53,151 nt of DNA from JAZLFH01 sp045615705 (GTDB taxonomy: Bacteria > Bacillota > Clostridia > UMGS1883): positions 1 through 53,151 of the forward strand of contig JAZLFH010000023.1 of the NCBI GenBank assembly GCA_045615705.1, written 5' to 3'. Of this stretch, positions 17,115 to 26,406 are shown piece by piece (position 1 is the first letter of the stretch; every line of letters starts with the position of its first letter). The position numbers were made by a program, and so were the translations under genes. The notes beneath the pieces were generated by a model. The model did no database searches, was not told the DNA's origin, and was given only the letters and a program-made list of their open reading frames with translations.

Positions 17115-17140
17115 AATCTGCCCGTCCGGGCAGATTTTTT
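17113..17140 (+). terminator. Rho-independent terminator after cpsB
   Basis: AAATCTGCCCG and CGGGCAGATTT form a tight GC-rich hairpin with a 2-nt loop, ending in TTTTTT. Confidence 0.9.
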
Positions 17141-17186
17141 ATAAATAACAAAGTATAAAAAGTGTTCTTTTATCTATCATAAAAGG

Positions 17187-18581
17187 TTAGAACTCGGCAC
17201 TTCCTGTTGTCCTTGGGAAACTCATAACATCACGAATATTACCGATACCGGTTATATACATAAGTGCTCTTTCAAATCCCAATCCGTAACCCGAATGGCG
17301 AACACTTCCGTAACGGCGAAGGTCAAGATACCACCAGTAATCTTTCTCGGAAAGCCCAAGTTCTTTCATTCTCTTTAAGAGCATATCAAGTCTTTCTTCC
17401 CTCTGACTTCCGCCGATGATTTCGCCTACTCCGGGGACCAATAAATCCATAGCCGCAACAGTCTTGTTGTCATCGTTCATACGCATATAAAACGCTTTGA
17501 TTTCCTTTGGATAGTCGGTAACAAAGACCGGCTTGTTAAACACTTTTTCCGTGATGTAACGCTCGTGTTCCGTTTGAAGGTCAATGCCCCAAGAAACGGG
17601 ATAATCAAACTTTTCATTACTCTTTAAAAGAATGTCGATTGCTTCGGTGTAAGTAATTCTTGCAAAATCGGATTCAACTATTTTATTTAATCTTTCAAGA
17701 AGTGTATTATCAATAAACTTATTGAAAAATTCCATCTCCTCGGGAGCATTATCCAAAACATATTTAACGATATATTTAATCATACGCTCGGATATGTCCA
17801 TATTTTCTTTGAGGTCTGCAAAAGCAATCTCAGGCTCAATCATCCAAAACTCCGCTCCGTGGCGGGGAGTGTTGGACTTTTCCGCACGGAATGTCGGTCC
17901 AAATGTGTAAACACTTCCGAGAGCGAGAGCGTGCGTTTCCGCTTCAAGTTGTCCGCTGACCGTAAGATTTGCGGCTTTTTGGAAAAAGTCTTGTGTATAA
18001 TCTACTGTTCCGTCCGGATTCTTGGGCGGATTTTCAATGTCCAAAGTGGTTATTTTAAACATCTCTCCCGCACCTTCGCAATCGCTTGCAGTAATTATCG
18101 GAGTGTGGATATATGTAAATCCTTCTTCTCTGAAAAACTTATGAATTGCATAAGCAAGTATTCCTCGTGTTCTGAAAACTGCCGAGAATGTGTTTGTTCT
18201 CGGACGAAGATGTGCTATTGAACGCAAAAATTCATTGGAATGACGCTTTTTTTGAAGCGGATAATCGGGAGTGGATTTTCCCTCAATTACAGCCGTATCC
18301 GCATTTATTTCAAACGGTTGTTGTGCATTTGGCGTAAGACGAATTTCTCCCTCAAACCATACCGCACTTCCAACATTTAAAGAAGAAATTTCGTCATAGT
18401 TTTTGAGTTTATCGCTTTCCAAAACTACCTGAACGCTCGTAAAAAAACTGCCATCGTTTACAGATGCGAAAGCAATTTTGTTTGATGCCCTGACAGTGCG
18501 AAGCCATCCTGCAATTTTAACACGCTCGCCGTCTTTTAAATCTTTATTTCTAAAAAGTTGTTTTATCGTTGTTCTTTCCAC
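17187..18581 (-). CDS. asnS: Asparaginyl-tRNA synthetase (AsnRS)
   Basis: A 464-aa class IIb synthetase that charges tRNA-Asn. The N-terminal OB-fold anticodon-binding domain covers about 15-100 (VKIAGWLRTVR). Motif 2 has GPTFRAEKSNTPRHGAEF and motif 3 has GYGLGFERALMYITG. The LRPRTNTF stretch is typical of AsnRS. The start is GTG 18581 with AAGGA about 9 nt upstream; no nearer ATG fits the family N-terminus. A possible promoter on the minus strand lies just upstream (TGGACA-17-TTTAAT). Its length matches bacterial AsnRS. Confidence 0.95.
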   Translation of the reverse strand: MERTTIKQLFRNKDLKDGERVKIAGWLRTVRASNKIAFASVNDGSFFTSVQVVLESDKLKNYDEISSLNVGSAVWFEGEIRLTPNAQQPFEINADTAVIEGKSTPDYPLQKKRHSNEFLRSIAHLRPRTNTFSAVFRTRGILAYAIHKFFREEGFTYIHTPIITASDCEGAGEMFKITTLDIENPPKNPDGTVDYTQDFFQKAANLTVSGQLEAETHALALGSVYTFGPTFRAEKSNTPRHGAEFWMIEPEIAFADLKENMDISERMIKYIVKYVLDNAPEEMEFFNKFIDNTLLERLNKIVESDFARITYTEAIDILLKSNEKFDYPVSWGIDLQTEHERYITEKVFNKPVFVTDYPKEIKAFYMRMNDDNKTVAAMDLLVPGVGEIIGGSQREERLDMLLKRMKELGLSEKDYWWYLDLRRYGSVRHSGYGLGFERALMYITGIGNIRDVMSFPRTTGSAEF

Positions 18582-18664
18582 AAAACCATTCCTTTCAATA
18601 CTATTATATTAAAGCACATTTAAAAGAATTTGTCCATAGAAAATAAAAAAAACTTGCCAATTCA

Positions 18665-18693
18665 TAGACAAAGCCCCAAAAATATGTTATAAT
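18665..18693 (+). promoter_or_regulatory. Promoter of the small membrane protein-valS unit
   Basis: TAGACA (18665-18670), a 17-nt spacer and TATAAT (18688-18693), 20 nt before ATG 18714. Confidence 0.75.
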
Positions 18694-18713
18694 CACAAAA
18701 ATGAGGTAATGTT

Positions 18714-18875
18714 ATGAAATATTTATTTTACGGCGTTATGGTTATCGGAGCAATTATCGGCTACTTCCCGAAAATTTTTGTGAAAAACCCAAGCCAAAAA
18801 GTTTTTCTGACAATTAAGGGATTTGGACTTGTGATAGTCTTAATCGGTTTGTTGCTTCTATTATATTGCAAGTGA
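18714..18875 (+). CDS. 53-aa two-helix membrane protein of unknown function
   Basis: The ORF runs from ATG 18714 to TGA 18875. It starts MKYLFYGVMVIGAIIGYFPK, has a short charged linker (KNPSQK), then a second hydrophobic helix ending LLLLLYCK. GAGGTAAT lies upstream of the ATG, and a good promoter sits at the right distance. It ends 11 nt before valS, and its last codons contain the GTGAGG likely used as the valS ribosome site, suggesting coupled translation. It is not recognised as any known family. Confidence 0.65.
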   Translation: MKYLFYGVMVIGAIIGYFPKIFVKNPSQKVFLTIKGFGLVIVLIGLLLLLYCK

Positions 18876-18886
18876 GGTTATTAATT

Positions 18887-21499
18887 ATGCGAGATCTTGA
18901 AAAAATTTATGACCCTTCAAAAGTTGAAAACAGGCTCTATAAAAAGTGGGTTGACAACAAGTATTTTCACGCTGAGCCCGACTCAAAAAAAGAGCCGTAC
19001 ACCATAGTTATTCCCCCTCCCAATGTTACGGGTCAACTTCACATGGGACACGCTCTTGACGAAAGGCTTCAAGATATTTTGATTCGTTATAAGAGAATGC
19101 AGGGTTACAATGCCCTCTGGGTTCCGGGAACAGACCATGCGGGAATCGCTACTCAAATTAAAGTTGAGGCAGAACTCAGAAAAGACGGGATTTCACGCTT
19201 TGACCTCGGTCGTGAGAAGTTTTTGGAGAAGGTTTGGGATTGGAAAAGAATGTACGGCGACAGAATCATAAACCAACTCAAAAGCCTCGGTTGTTCCTGC
19301 GATTGGGACAGAGAACGCTTTACTATGGACGAAGGCTGTTCAAAAGCCGTTCGTGAAGTCTTTGTAAATCTTTATAACAAAGGGCTTATCTATCGTGGGT
19401 ACCGTATAATAAACTGGTGCCCGAGTTGTAAAACTGCTCTTTCCGATGCAGAAGTTGTATATTCCGAACAGAAGAGCCATCTTTGGCACATCAGATATTT
19501 TAGCGAAGATAAAAAACACGAAATAATTGTTGCTACCACTCGTCCCGAAACTATGCTCGGCGATACTGCCGTTGCAGTTCATCCGGACGATGAAAGATAC
19601 AAAGATTTAGTAGGAAAGAATCTTATTTTACCACTTGTTAACCGTCTTATTCCCGTTGTAGCAGATGAGTATGTAGAAAAAGAATTCGGAACAGGTGCTG
19701 TTAAAATCACTCCTGCACACGACCCTAACGACTTTGAAGTTGCAAATCGCCACAATCTTGAATGCATAAGAGTTATTGACGATGACGGAAATATTTCTTA
19801 CGACTCAAAATACAAGGGATTAGACAGGCTCAGTGCAAGAAAAGAAATTGTTGAGGACCTTGAAAAAGAGGGTTATCTTGTTAAAATCGAGGATTATTCG
19901 CACAATGTAGGCGAATGTCATCGTTGCGGTACTACTGTTGAGCCCACCGCAAGCGACCAGTGGTTTGTTAAGATGGAACCGCTTGCAAAAGACGCTCTTA
20001 AAGTCGTAAAAGACGGAGAAATTAAGTTCGTTCCCGACCGTTTCAGCAAAACATATACAAATTGGATGGAAAATGTCCACGATTGGTGTATTTCACGCCA
20101 ACTTTGGTGGGGACACAGAATCCCTGCGTTTTACTGTGATAAGTGCGGTAAGACATTCGTTTCAAAAGACGACCTTACAACTTGCGAGTGCTGTGGCGGT
20201 ACGCTTCGTCAGGAAAATGATGTATTGGATACTTGGTTTTCTTCTGCACTTTGGCCGTTTTCTACCCTTGGATATCCGGAAAAAACAAAAGAACTTGAAT
20301 ACTTCTACCCGACTTCAACATTGGTAACCGGTTATGATATTATTTTCTTCTGGGTTGCAAGAATGATTTTCTCCGGGCTTGAACACATGAAGGAAATCCC
20401 GTTTAAGCATGTATTTATTCACGGTCTTGTTCGTGATGAACAAGGAAGAAAAATGAGTAAATCCCTCGGAAACGGTATTGACCCGCTTGAAATCGTTTCG
20501 GAATACGGTGCAGATGCTTTAAGATTTACTTTGGCAACAGGAAATTCTCCCGGAAACGATATGCGTTTTTCAAAATCTCGTGTAGAAGCAAGCCGTAACT
20601 TTGCTAACAAAATTTGGAATGCCGCTCGTTTCGTTCTTATGAATCTTTCGATTGATAAGTGTACTCTTCCCGCTAACCCGAAGCGTGAAGACAAGTGGAT
20701 TATATCCCGCCTTAATAAGACAATCAAAGAAGTCAGCGACAATCTTGACAAATTTGAACTCGGAATTGCACTTTCTAAACTTTATGACTTCATTTGGGAC
20801 GAGTTTTGCGATTGGTACATTGAACTCGTAAAACCTCGTTTGTACGGCGATGATGAGGACAGCAAACTTGATGCACAAAGGACTCTCGTTTATGTGCTTT
20901 CATCATTCTTAAAACTTTTGCATCCGTTTATGCCCTTTATTACAGAGGAAATATATTGTGCTCTTCCTGTTAAGGAAGAAACCATTATGACATCTCCTTG
21001 GCCGAAATATGACGATAATTTGTCATTTGAAAAGGCTGAAAGTGAAATGATACTCATTTGCTCTGCAATTCGTGCCATAAGAAACCGCCGTGCGGAAATG
21101 AATGTTCCTCCGGCAAATAAGAGCAGAGTGTTTATAGTTACGGATAAAAAAGATGTCTTTGAAAGCGGAGTTGCTTTTTTCTTGAAACTTGCTTATGCTT
21201 CAAAGGTTGAAATCTGTGATGAAAAAGATGTTCCCGAAGGTTCTGTTGCAATTGTTGTTGACGGAGCAAAGATTTTCCTTCCCATGAACGAACTCATTGA
21301 CATGGACAAAGAAAGAGAAAGACTTAACAAGGAAAAGCAAAACCTTGAAGGTGAAATAAAGCGTTGTGAAGGTAAACTTAAAAACGAAAGTTTTGTAGGG
21401 AAAGCACCGCAGTCCGTTGTAGACGCCGAAAAGGAAAAACTTGAAAAGTATAAGAAGATGTATCAAGAAACCTGTGATTTAATCGCAAAACTCGGCTGA
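18887..21499 (+). CDS. valS: Valyl-tRNA synthetase (ValRS)
   Basis: An 870-aa class I synthetase. The HIGH motif is PPPNVTGQLHMGHALDERLQ, the KMSKS motif GRKMSKSLGNGIDP. The editing domain lies between, with the TTRPETMLGDTAVAVHP signature. Cys clusters CHRCGTTVEP, CDKCGKTF and CECCGG probably bind zinc. The C-terminal 70 residues form the Lys/Glu-rich coiled coil that grips tRNA-Val. ATG 18887 is chosen over an in-frame TTG at 18866 because GAGG lies at 18874-18877 and the family start is MRDLEKIYDPSKVE. No T-box was found upstream. Confidence 0.96.
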   Translation: MRDLEKIYDPSKVENRLYKKWVDNKYFHAEPDSKKEPYTIVIPPPNVTGQLHMGHALDERLQDILIRYKRMQGYNALWVPGTDHAGIATQIKVEAELRKDGISRFDLGREKFLEKVWDWKRMYGDRIINQLKSLGCSCDWDRERFTMDEGCSKAVREVFVNLYNKGLIYRGYRIINWCPSCKTALSDAEVVYSEQKSHLWHIRYFSEDKKHEIIVATTRPETMLGDTAVAVHPDDERYKDLVGKNLILPLVNRLIPVVADEYVEKEFGTGAVKITPAHDPNDFEVANRHNLECIRVIDDDGNISYDSKYKGLDRLSARKEIVEDLEKEGYLVKIEDYSHNVGECHRCGTTVEPTASDQWFVKMEPLAKDALKVVKDGEIKFVPDRFSKTYTNWMENVHDWCISRQLWWGHRIPAFYCDKCGKTFVSKDDLTTCECCGGTLRQENDVLDTWFSSALWPFSTLGYPEKTKELEYFYPTSTLVTGYDIIFFWVARMIFSGLEHMKEIPFKHVFIHGLVRDEQGRKMSKSLGNGIDPLEIVSEYGADALRFTLATGNSPGNDMRFSKSRVEASRNFANKIWNAARFVLMNLSIDKCTLPANPKREDKWIISRLNKTIKEVSDNLDKFELGIALSKLYDFIWDEFCDWYIELVKPRLYGDDEDSKLDAQRTLVYVLSSFLKLLHPFMPFITEEIYCALPVKEETIMTSPWPKYDDNLSFEKAESEMILICSAIRAIRNRRAEMNVPPANKSRVFIVTDKKDVFESGVAFFLKLAYASKVEICDEKDVPEGSVAIVVDGAKIFLPMNELIDMDKERERLNKEKQNLEGEIKRCEGKLKNESFVGKAPQSVVDAEKEKLEKYKKMYQETCDLIAKLG

Positions 21500-21522
21500 C
21501 AAGGTGGATTTTGAAATATTTT

Positions 21523-21554
21523 TAAGGGGATGTTTTTTACATCCCCTTTTTTTT
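21523..21554 (+). terminator. Rho-independent terminator after valS
   Basis: AAGGGGATGT and ACATCCCCTT pair around a T-rich loop, followed by a run of eight T. Confidence 0.9.
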
Positions 21555-21658
21555 GCGACTAAAAGGCGTGCAGAACGGACAAACTTCGCCTCTCGGAGTA
21601 CCTTCGTCTGCCCAGACAAAAAGCCGTGGCTTTTTGCCTCAGTTTGTTCAATCTGCAC
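21555..21658 (-). repeat. Intergenic hairpin repeat, family A, copy 2
   Basis: The arms GTGCAGAACGGACAAACT (21568-21585) and AGTTTGTTCAATCTGCAC (21641-21658) are inverted, 18 nt long with three mismatches. Read on the minus strand, the core ACGAAGGTACTCCGAGAGG matches copy 1, with an extra AAAAAGCC/GGCTTTTT hairpin inserted in the middle. Its right arm runs into family B copy 2. Confidence 0.7.
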
Positions 21659-21713
21659 TATTTTGCTTCCAGCCCCCAAAGGGGGTGTCGCATTTTGCAC
21701 CAGCCCCTTTTTT
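21651..21713 (+). repeat. Hairpin repeat, family B, copy 2
   Basis: It shares TGCACTATTTTGCTTCCAGCC, then GGGGGTGTCGCATTTTGC, with copy 1 at 16276-16352, and ends in a T-run. The stretch from 21714 to 21920 is AT-rich, and no further gene or structure was seen in it. Confidence 0.75.
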
Positions 21714-21920
21714 GCGTCTCGCACTTCTTTATATGCTTTATTATATAAAAGTTTACTTATTAGCCAAATGTTATTCTTATGGTAAACAAACGGTTTAAAA
21801 GTATATTTTTATTCTGTTAGGATTTGTGAGTATTTTAACGCAGTCTTAATGGGAAAAGGTCTATAAAACCGTATTTGTATAATATTTTAATGCCTATTCA
21901 TTTAAAATATAATTTAATGT

Positions 21921-21953
21921 AAAAAAAGAGACCTCATAAGAGGTCTCTTTTAA
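21921..21953 (-). terminator. Rho-independent terminator of the S-layer gene
   Basis: Read on the minus strand, AAAAGAGACCTC pairs with GAGGTCTCTTTT around a 4-nt loop, followed by more T. It lies 18 nt past the S-layer stop codon. Confidence 0.9.
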
Positions 21954-21970
21954 TTTTAGGCTATCCTAAA

Positions 21971-24706
21971 TTATTTTACATATCTGTATGCTACTACATC
22001 AATGATGTCTCCATCATATTCGTAAACAGCAACATATGTTACATATTTTGTAGATTCCTTCTGGATTGCACCTGTAAATCCTGTCTTCTTGATAGAAGGA
22101 TCAGATACATCACCATTGTAGTCAACTAAATAGTAGTTAGCCTTTGAAGCCTTAGCGATTGTGTAGCTGTCGCCTGTGTTGTAATCATAAACATCGAACT
22201 TACCTGTTGCAGACTTGATAGCATCTGCATCAGCAATCATACCACCGTAAACAACTGCATCTGCATCATTCGAATTTACATTCTTATATCCAAATGCAAA
22301 CTTATTTGCAGGCAATGTATTAACAAGTTCGATTGTAGAGATATAGTCGCCTGATGTTGATACATAGAATGCGGCACCCTTTACAAGGTCGTTCTCGTTA
22401 CCAGCCTTGAAGTCATACTCAACTTCGTCATCGCAAAGGATGTAAGATACAGTCTCACCGTTTCTAAGACCTGTTACCTTGTAACCTTCGTTATCGCCGA
22501 TAGAAACTTCACTTGCATCCCTTGTAAGGAGAAGGATTCCTTCGGAGTAGTCGATAGAAGCCTTAGCATCAATTGCAACTACAACTGCTGCAACACCATC
22601 GTTAGACTCATCGTAAGTTCCGAATACGAACTCTACATCTGTACCATCTGTGAAGTAGTTAGCAACTGTACCAACTTCAACATCGTCTTCATCAGCTTTT
22701 GCAGAATCAATGTTGAATACGATTGTGTTCTCATCAAATGTGAACTTGCCAACGCTCATGTCTTCTGCATCATATTCCTTATCCATGCTTGTGTAAAGAC
22801 CATCGTAAGAAAGGAAGTTGTTGCCGGAAGCACCTGTTGCAAATTGAAGTTTATTTACATCGCCATCCGGATCAAGTTTGTACTTGATAAGTGAGAAAGT
22901 AGCTGATGCGATAGCATTCTGTACTGCTGTGGTGTCGTTAGCTTTCTTGCCGGAAGAAGTACCGTTTGTGATAACTTCTACTTTGTCAGCAAGGTCAACC
23001 TTTACTGTCTTGCCTTCTGCTGTAACAAGTTTTAATGTGTATGTTGTCTTACCAAATGATGTGTCTGTGTCTTCTGCAATAAGGATAGCATAGTCGCCAC
23101 CTGCTGTTGAAGATGCATCTGCATAAGCAAGTTTGCCTTCAAAGTTAAGGTAGAACTTACCTTCATCACCGCTCTTGATTGAATCTGTGTAAAGGTTTGA
23201 ACGAGTATATTCCTTATCTTCGATTATGATTTCGCCTGTTGAAAGAATTTCATCAACTCTTCCGTCAAAGTTGTTTGATGCTACATAGTAGTAGGAAACA
23301 ACATCGTTTGCGTCTGCAACGACTGTGATAACATCGTCTTCTTCGATTTCTGCTACATCAATCTTTGCACCGTCTTTAATGAATTCATAGTAGATGTCTT
23401 CGTCATCAAGTTCAATATTGATGTCTGTTGCACCGTTCTTAGAAGAAATTGTGATTTCGTCTTCAGTAACTTCTACTTCGTCAACTACTAATTCATCTTT
23501 GTAGTCCTTAACGATTACATACTCATAAACGCCATCATTATCGTTATCGATAAATGTTGCTGTACCGCCGTTTACAAGAATTCCTGCAGCACTCATTGTG
23601 TTGTAATCCTGAAAATCTGTTCTGCTGTAACCTGATTGTATATCGTTGTTAAAGCAAACCTTTAAGCCCGGATCAAGTTCGATGTTTAAGAGTTTGTCTT
23701 TTGCAGTGTTGTTGTAGTAGTAGAACTTAGCAGCATCATAATTTGCCTTTGTTGTAATGTCTTGAAGCATTACATCAGCATTAATTGTAACTGCATCATT
23801 CTTGTTTTCCTTAGGAGCGATTGCGAAGATAACATCTTCGTCATCATCGTTCTCACCGATATATGCTTCTACAGCATAACCGAGTAAGAGTTCTGCACCT
23901 GAGTCATTTGCACCTGCTGTGATTGTTTCGCCATCAAATGTGTAAATTACGATGTCGTCATCATCTTCATCAAATGCACCGTCAAATACTGCGTTTGTTA
24001 CGAAAGTCTTTGTTACGATACCTTCGAATTTTTCTACATCAAGGTAGTCATTAAGGAGAGTCTTGTTACCGATTGTGTACTCATCCTTACCGTCTGTTGT
24101 GTATGTCCACTGCTCCATCATCTTAACATCAAGAGCGTTGTAAACAAGACGCGCTACTGTTGATCTCTTTGCTTCGCCACCGATTGTGCCGGATGCACCC
24201 TTTGTGATGCCTTCCTGTGAAGCAATTGCGAGGTAACCTGACGGATATCCGCCGTTCTTTTCTGCTTTAAGTGTGTAGCCAAGTGCACATACGATCATCT
24301 TAACCATCTGCTCATATGTTACAGGATTTGAAGGACAGAATGTTCCGTCTCCCATACCATCGATGATACCCTGCTGATAAGCAATGTTTACATAACCGGA
24401 TGCCCAATGATCTGCAGCAACATCAGAAAATGCTGTTGTGCCTGTCATGCTTGCTGCTGATTCTTCCATTCCGAGTGCTCTAACAATAACTGTTGCAGCT
24501 TCTGCTCTTGTTATTGTGTTGTTCGGACGGAATGTGTTGTCCTCTTCATAACCCTGGATAATTCCAAGACCTGAGAGAACCTGTACTGCTGTTGCATAGC
24601 TGTCGCTGTCGTCTACATCTGTATAAGCTGATGCACTGATAACACCAAAGCTCATAACCATAGCAACTGCGAGAACTAATGCGAGTGCTTTTTTGAGATT
24701 TAACAT
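21971..24706 (-). CDS. S-layer protein with three SLH domains
   Basis: A 911-aa secreted surface protein. The signal peptide is residues 1-27 (LKKALALVLAVAMVMSFG, cleavage after ASA). Three S-layer-homology domains follow at about 28-80, 90-145 and 150-200, with markers ITRAEAATVIVRALG and VTYEQMVKMIVCALGY. SLH domains bind pyruvylated cell-wall polymer. The remaining 700 residues are very acidic and beta-rich, without a recognised enzyme motif. GGGAGG precedes the ATG. A consensus promoter, a structured leader, a strong terminator and uniform codon use suggest high expression; it may be the main S-layer subunit. Confidence 0.9.
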   Translation of the reverse strand: MLNLKKALALVLAVAMVMSFGVISASAYTDVDDSDSYATAVQVLSGLGIIQGYEEDNTFRPNNTITRAEAATVIVRALGMEESAASMTGTTAFSDVAADHWASGYVNIAYQQGIIDGMGDGTFCPSNPVTYEQMVKMIVCALGYTLKAEKNGGYPSGYLAIASQEGITKGASGTIGGEAKRSTVARLVYNALDVKMMEQWTYTTDGKDEYTIGNKTLLNDYLDVEKFEGIVTKTFVTNAVFDGAFDEDDDDIVIYTFDGETITAGANDSGAELLLGYAVEAYIGENDDDEDVIFAIAPKENKNDAVTINADVMLQDITTKANYDAAKFYYYNNTAKDKLLNIELDPGLKVCFNNDIQSGYSRTDFQDYNTMSAAGILVNGGTATFIDNDNDGVYEYVIVKDYKDELVVDEVEVTEDEITISSKNGATDINIELDDEDIYYEFIKDGAKIDVAEIEEDDVITVVADANDVVSYYYVASNNFDGRVDEILSTGEIIIEDKEYTRSNLYTDSIKSGDEGKFYLNFEGKLAYADASSTAGGDYAILIAEDTDTSFGKTTYTLKLVTAEGKTVKVDLADKVEVITNGTSSGKKANDTTAVQNAIASATFSLIKYKLDPDGDVNKLQFATGASGNNFLSYDGLYTSMDKEYDAEDMSVGKFTFDENTIVFNIDSAKADEDDVEVGTVANYFTDGTDVEFVFGTYDESNDGVAAVVVAIDAKASIDYSEGILLLTRDASEVSIGDNEGYKVTGLRNGETVSYILCDDEVEYDFKAGNENDLVKGAAFYVSTSGDYISTIELVNTLPANKFAFGYKNVNSNDADAVVYGGMIADADAIKSATGKFDVYDYNTGDSYTIAKASKANYYLVDYNGDVSDPSIKKTGFTGAIQKESTKYVTYVAVYEYDGDIIDVVAYRYVK

Positions 24707-24756
24707 ATCTCAAATCCTCCCTTATAAAAATTTTTTGTTTTGCGAAAGTGCTGTAC

Positions 24757-24785
24757 GCGCTTTGCGCCTTTTGGCGCTCACGCGC
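24757..24785 (-). promoter_or_regulatory. GC-rich hairpin in the S-layer mRNA leader
   Basis: GCGCC and GGCGC pair around a TTTT loop, extended through a small internal loop by outer GCGC arms. It lies in an otherwise AT-rich region, within the roughly 100-nt leader predicted from the promoter at 24816-24844. It may stabilise the mRNA or act in regulation. Confidence 0.5.
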
Positions 24786-24815
24786 CCATTAGGGTATCCC
24801 CCCAACTATATTGTG

Positions 24816-24844
24816 ATTATAGCACTCATCTTTTTTGTCGTCAA
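24816..24844 (-). promoter_or_regulatory. Strong promoter of the S-layer gene
   Basis: On the minus strand: TTGACG, a 17-nt spacer, TATAAT. The predicted start is near 24809. From 24845 to 25018 the AT-rich gap holds no other clear element. Confidence 0.85.
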
Positions 24845-25062
24845 GCAAAGTTTTTAACTGTAACATAACTGTAAAGAAGCAACAATCTCTCCTTTACATT
24901 TACACATTAAGACAAATTGTGAGTCCCTTTTCACGATTTCATAGTACTGCTTTTAACTGCAAAATTCAAGCAAATATTTAAGTTGTAACAAAACATTAAC
25001 CTCAATGTCGCATTTTAGTTGCACTGTTTCCTTTTTTGTGGTACTATCTTCTTGGTGGTATG

Positions 25063-26406
25063 ATGTTTATTGATATTATAACTCAAAAAAGAAGTATAAG
25101 AGCAAAGTGCGAAGTCGCAGAACGCCTCAGTGATGTGCTTTTAAGAGAGGGCGTGCTTTTGCGTCTTAACTGCGGAGGAAACGGAAGTTGCGGTAAGTGT
25201 TTTTGCTATCTTGACGGTGAGGGCGTACTTTCTTGTGAGCATTTTTTAGACGGAGGCGAGAAGGAAGTCAGGCTGTTTGAAGAAGAATCTATATATATAA
25301 AGGAAGAAACTTTTTCGCTCCTGCCCCTTTCCCCTATAATAAAAGAAGGTTTTGGTGCGTCCGCAGATATCGGCACTACTTCTGTTTCTTTAAATGTATA
25401 TTCGTTTCCAAGCGGAGAACTTGTTTTTTCTAAACATGAAGAAAACTTGCAGTGTGTTTTTGGCCGTGATGTGCTTTCAAGATGTACAAACAATTATAAA
25501 GAGGCTTCAGATATTCTTGTTTCGCAAATCAAAAGAATGATTTCCGAATCAAATAAAGATGTCAAGGCTTTGGTGGTTTCGGGGAATTCAATTATGTGCC
25601 ACTCTCTTTTAGGTCTTGATACTCGCCCGCTCGGTATGTATCCCTACAAAGAAGAAAGTCGTTTCGGCAAAAAAGTTGACGCTTTTCTTCCTTTATATAT
25701 ACTGCCTTCCGTCCAAGCATTTTTCGGCGGTGATGCAGTAGGCTCCGTTCTTTACTCTAATATGCTTTTAAAACCGAATTCGTTACTGATTGATTTCGGA
25801 ACAAACGCGGAAATTGCATATTTTGACGGAAAAACTTTGTTTTGTACCTCGGCAGCATCGGGAAGTGCCTTGGAAAAAGGTGTTGCTTCAAGTGGTGCAA
25901 TTGATTCTGTTTGGGTTGAGGGGAATAAATTTCACTACTCTGTAATCGGGAATACAAAACCCACCCATCTTTGCGGTTCAGGTCTTATTGATGCGATTTC
26001 TTGTATGCTTACTCTCGGAATTATTGACAAAGACGGTGTATTAAAAAAAGATTTTGAGATAGGAAATTCATCTGTTTTTATCTCGCAACAAGATATTCGT
26101 GATTTTCAGGTTGCAAAATCTGCTGTTAAAAGTGCAATTAAACTTATTTCAAAAGATATATCCAAACTTTACATCGCAGGCGGATTTTCCGCACTCAATA
26201 TTGACAATGCACAAAATGTAGGCATTATTCCCAAAACAAAAAGCACCGCAATTTTAGGAAATGCGGCACTTAAAGGTGCTACGAGTGTTTTATTTGATGA
26301 ATCTAAACTTAATGAGGCTGTAAAAATCGCAAATAACGCGGTTTATACAGACCTTGCTAAAAATGAAAATTTTTACTCGGAATTTATTTCAGAGATGCAC
26401 TTTTAA
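25063..26406 (+). CDS. ASKHA-domain Fe-S protein, corrinoid activator-like (RACE family)
   Basis: A 447-aa protein. The N-terminal 75 residues form a 2Fe-2S ferredoxin-like domain with Cys in CGGNGSCGKC and LSC. The rest is the ASKHA (DUF4445-type) domain with ADIGTTSVSLNVY, LIDFGTNAEIAYF, CGSGLIDAISCML and LYIAGGFSALN nucleotide-binding motifs. Relatives reactivate corrinoid methyltransferases by ATP-driven reduction of cob(II)alamin. It is shorter than the usual 600-aa form, and no methyltransferase or corrinoid protein lies nearby. The start is ATG 25063 (or 25060), after TTGGTGG. The 3' end overlaps folD by 23 nt, convergently. Confidence 0.75.
   Translation: MFIDIITQKRSIRAKCEVAERLSDVLLREGVLLRLNCGGNGSCGKCFCYLDGEGVLSCEHFLDGGEKEVRLFEEESIYIKEETFSLLPLSPIIKEGFGASADIGTTSVSLNVYSFPSGELVFSKHEENLQCVFGRDVLSRCTNNYKEASDILVSQIKRMISESNKDVKALVVSGNSIMCHSLLGLDTRPLGMYPYKEESRFGKKVDAFLPLYILPSVQAFFGGDAVGSVLYSNMLLKPNSLLIDFGTNAEIAYFDGKTLFCTSAASGSALEKGVASSGAIDSVWVEGNKFHYSVIGNTKPTHLCGSGLIDAISCMLTLGIIDKDGVLKKDFEIGNSSVFISQQDIRDFQVAKSAVKSAIKLISKDISKLYIAGGFSALNIDNAQNVGIIPKTKSTAILGNAALKGATSVLFDESKLNEAVKIANNAVYTDLAKNENFYSEFISEMHF

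Noticed and set aside
21504..21798. ORFs on both strands between valS and the S-layer gene
   Set aside because: They are made of terminator and hairpin repeats and have no ribosome site or recognisable product.
25019..25047. TTGCAC-17-TACTAT as a promoter for the ASKHA gene
   Set aside because: Spacing is right, but the transcript would start at about 25054, inside the ribosome binding site, leaving almost no leader.
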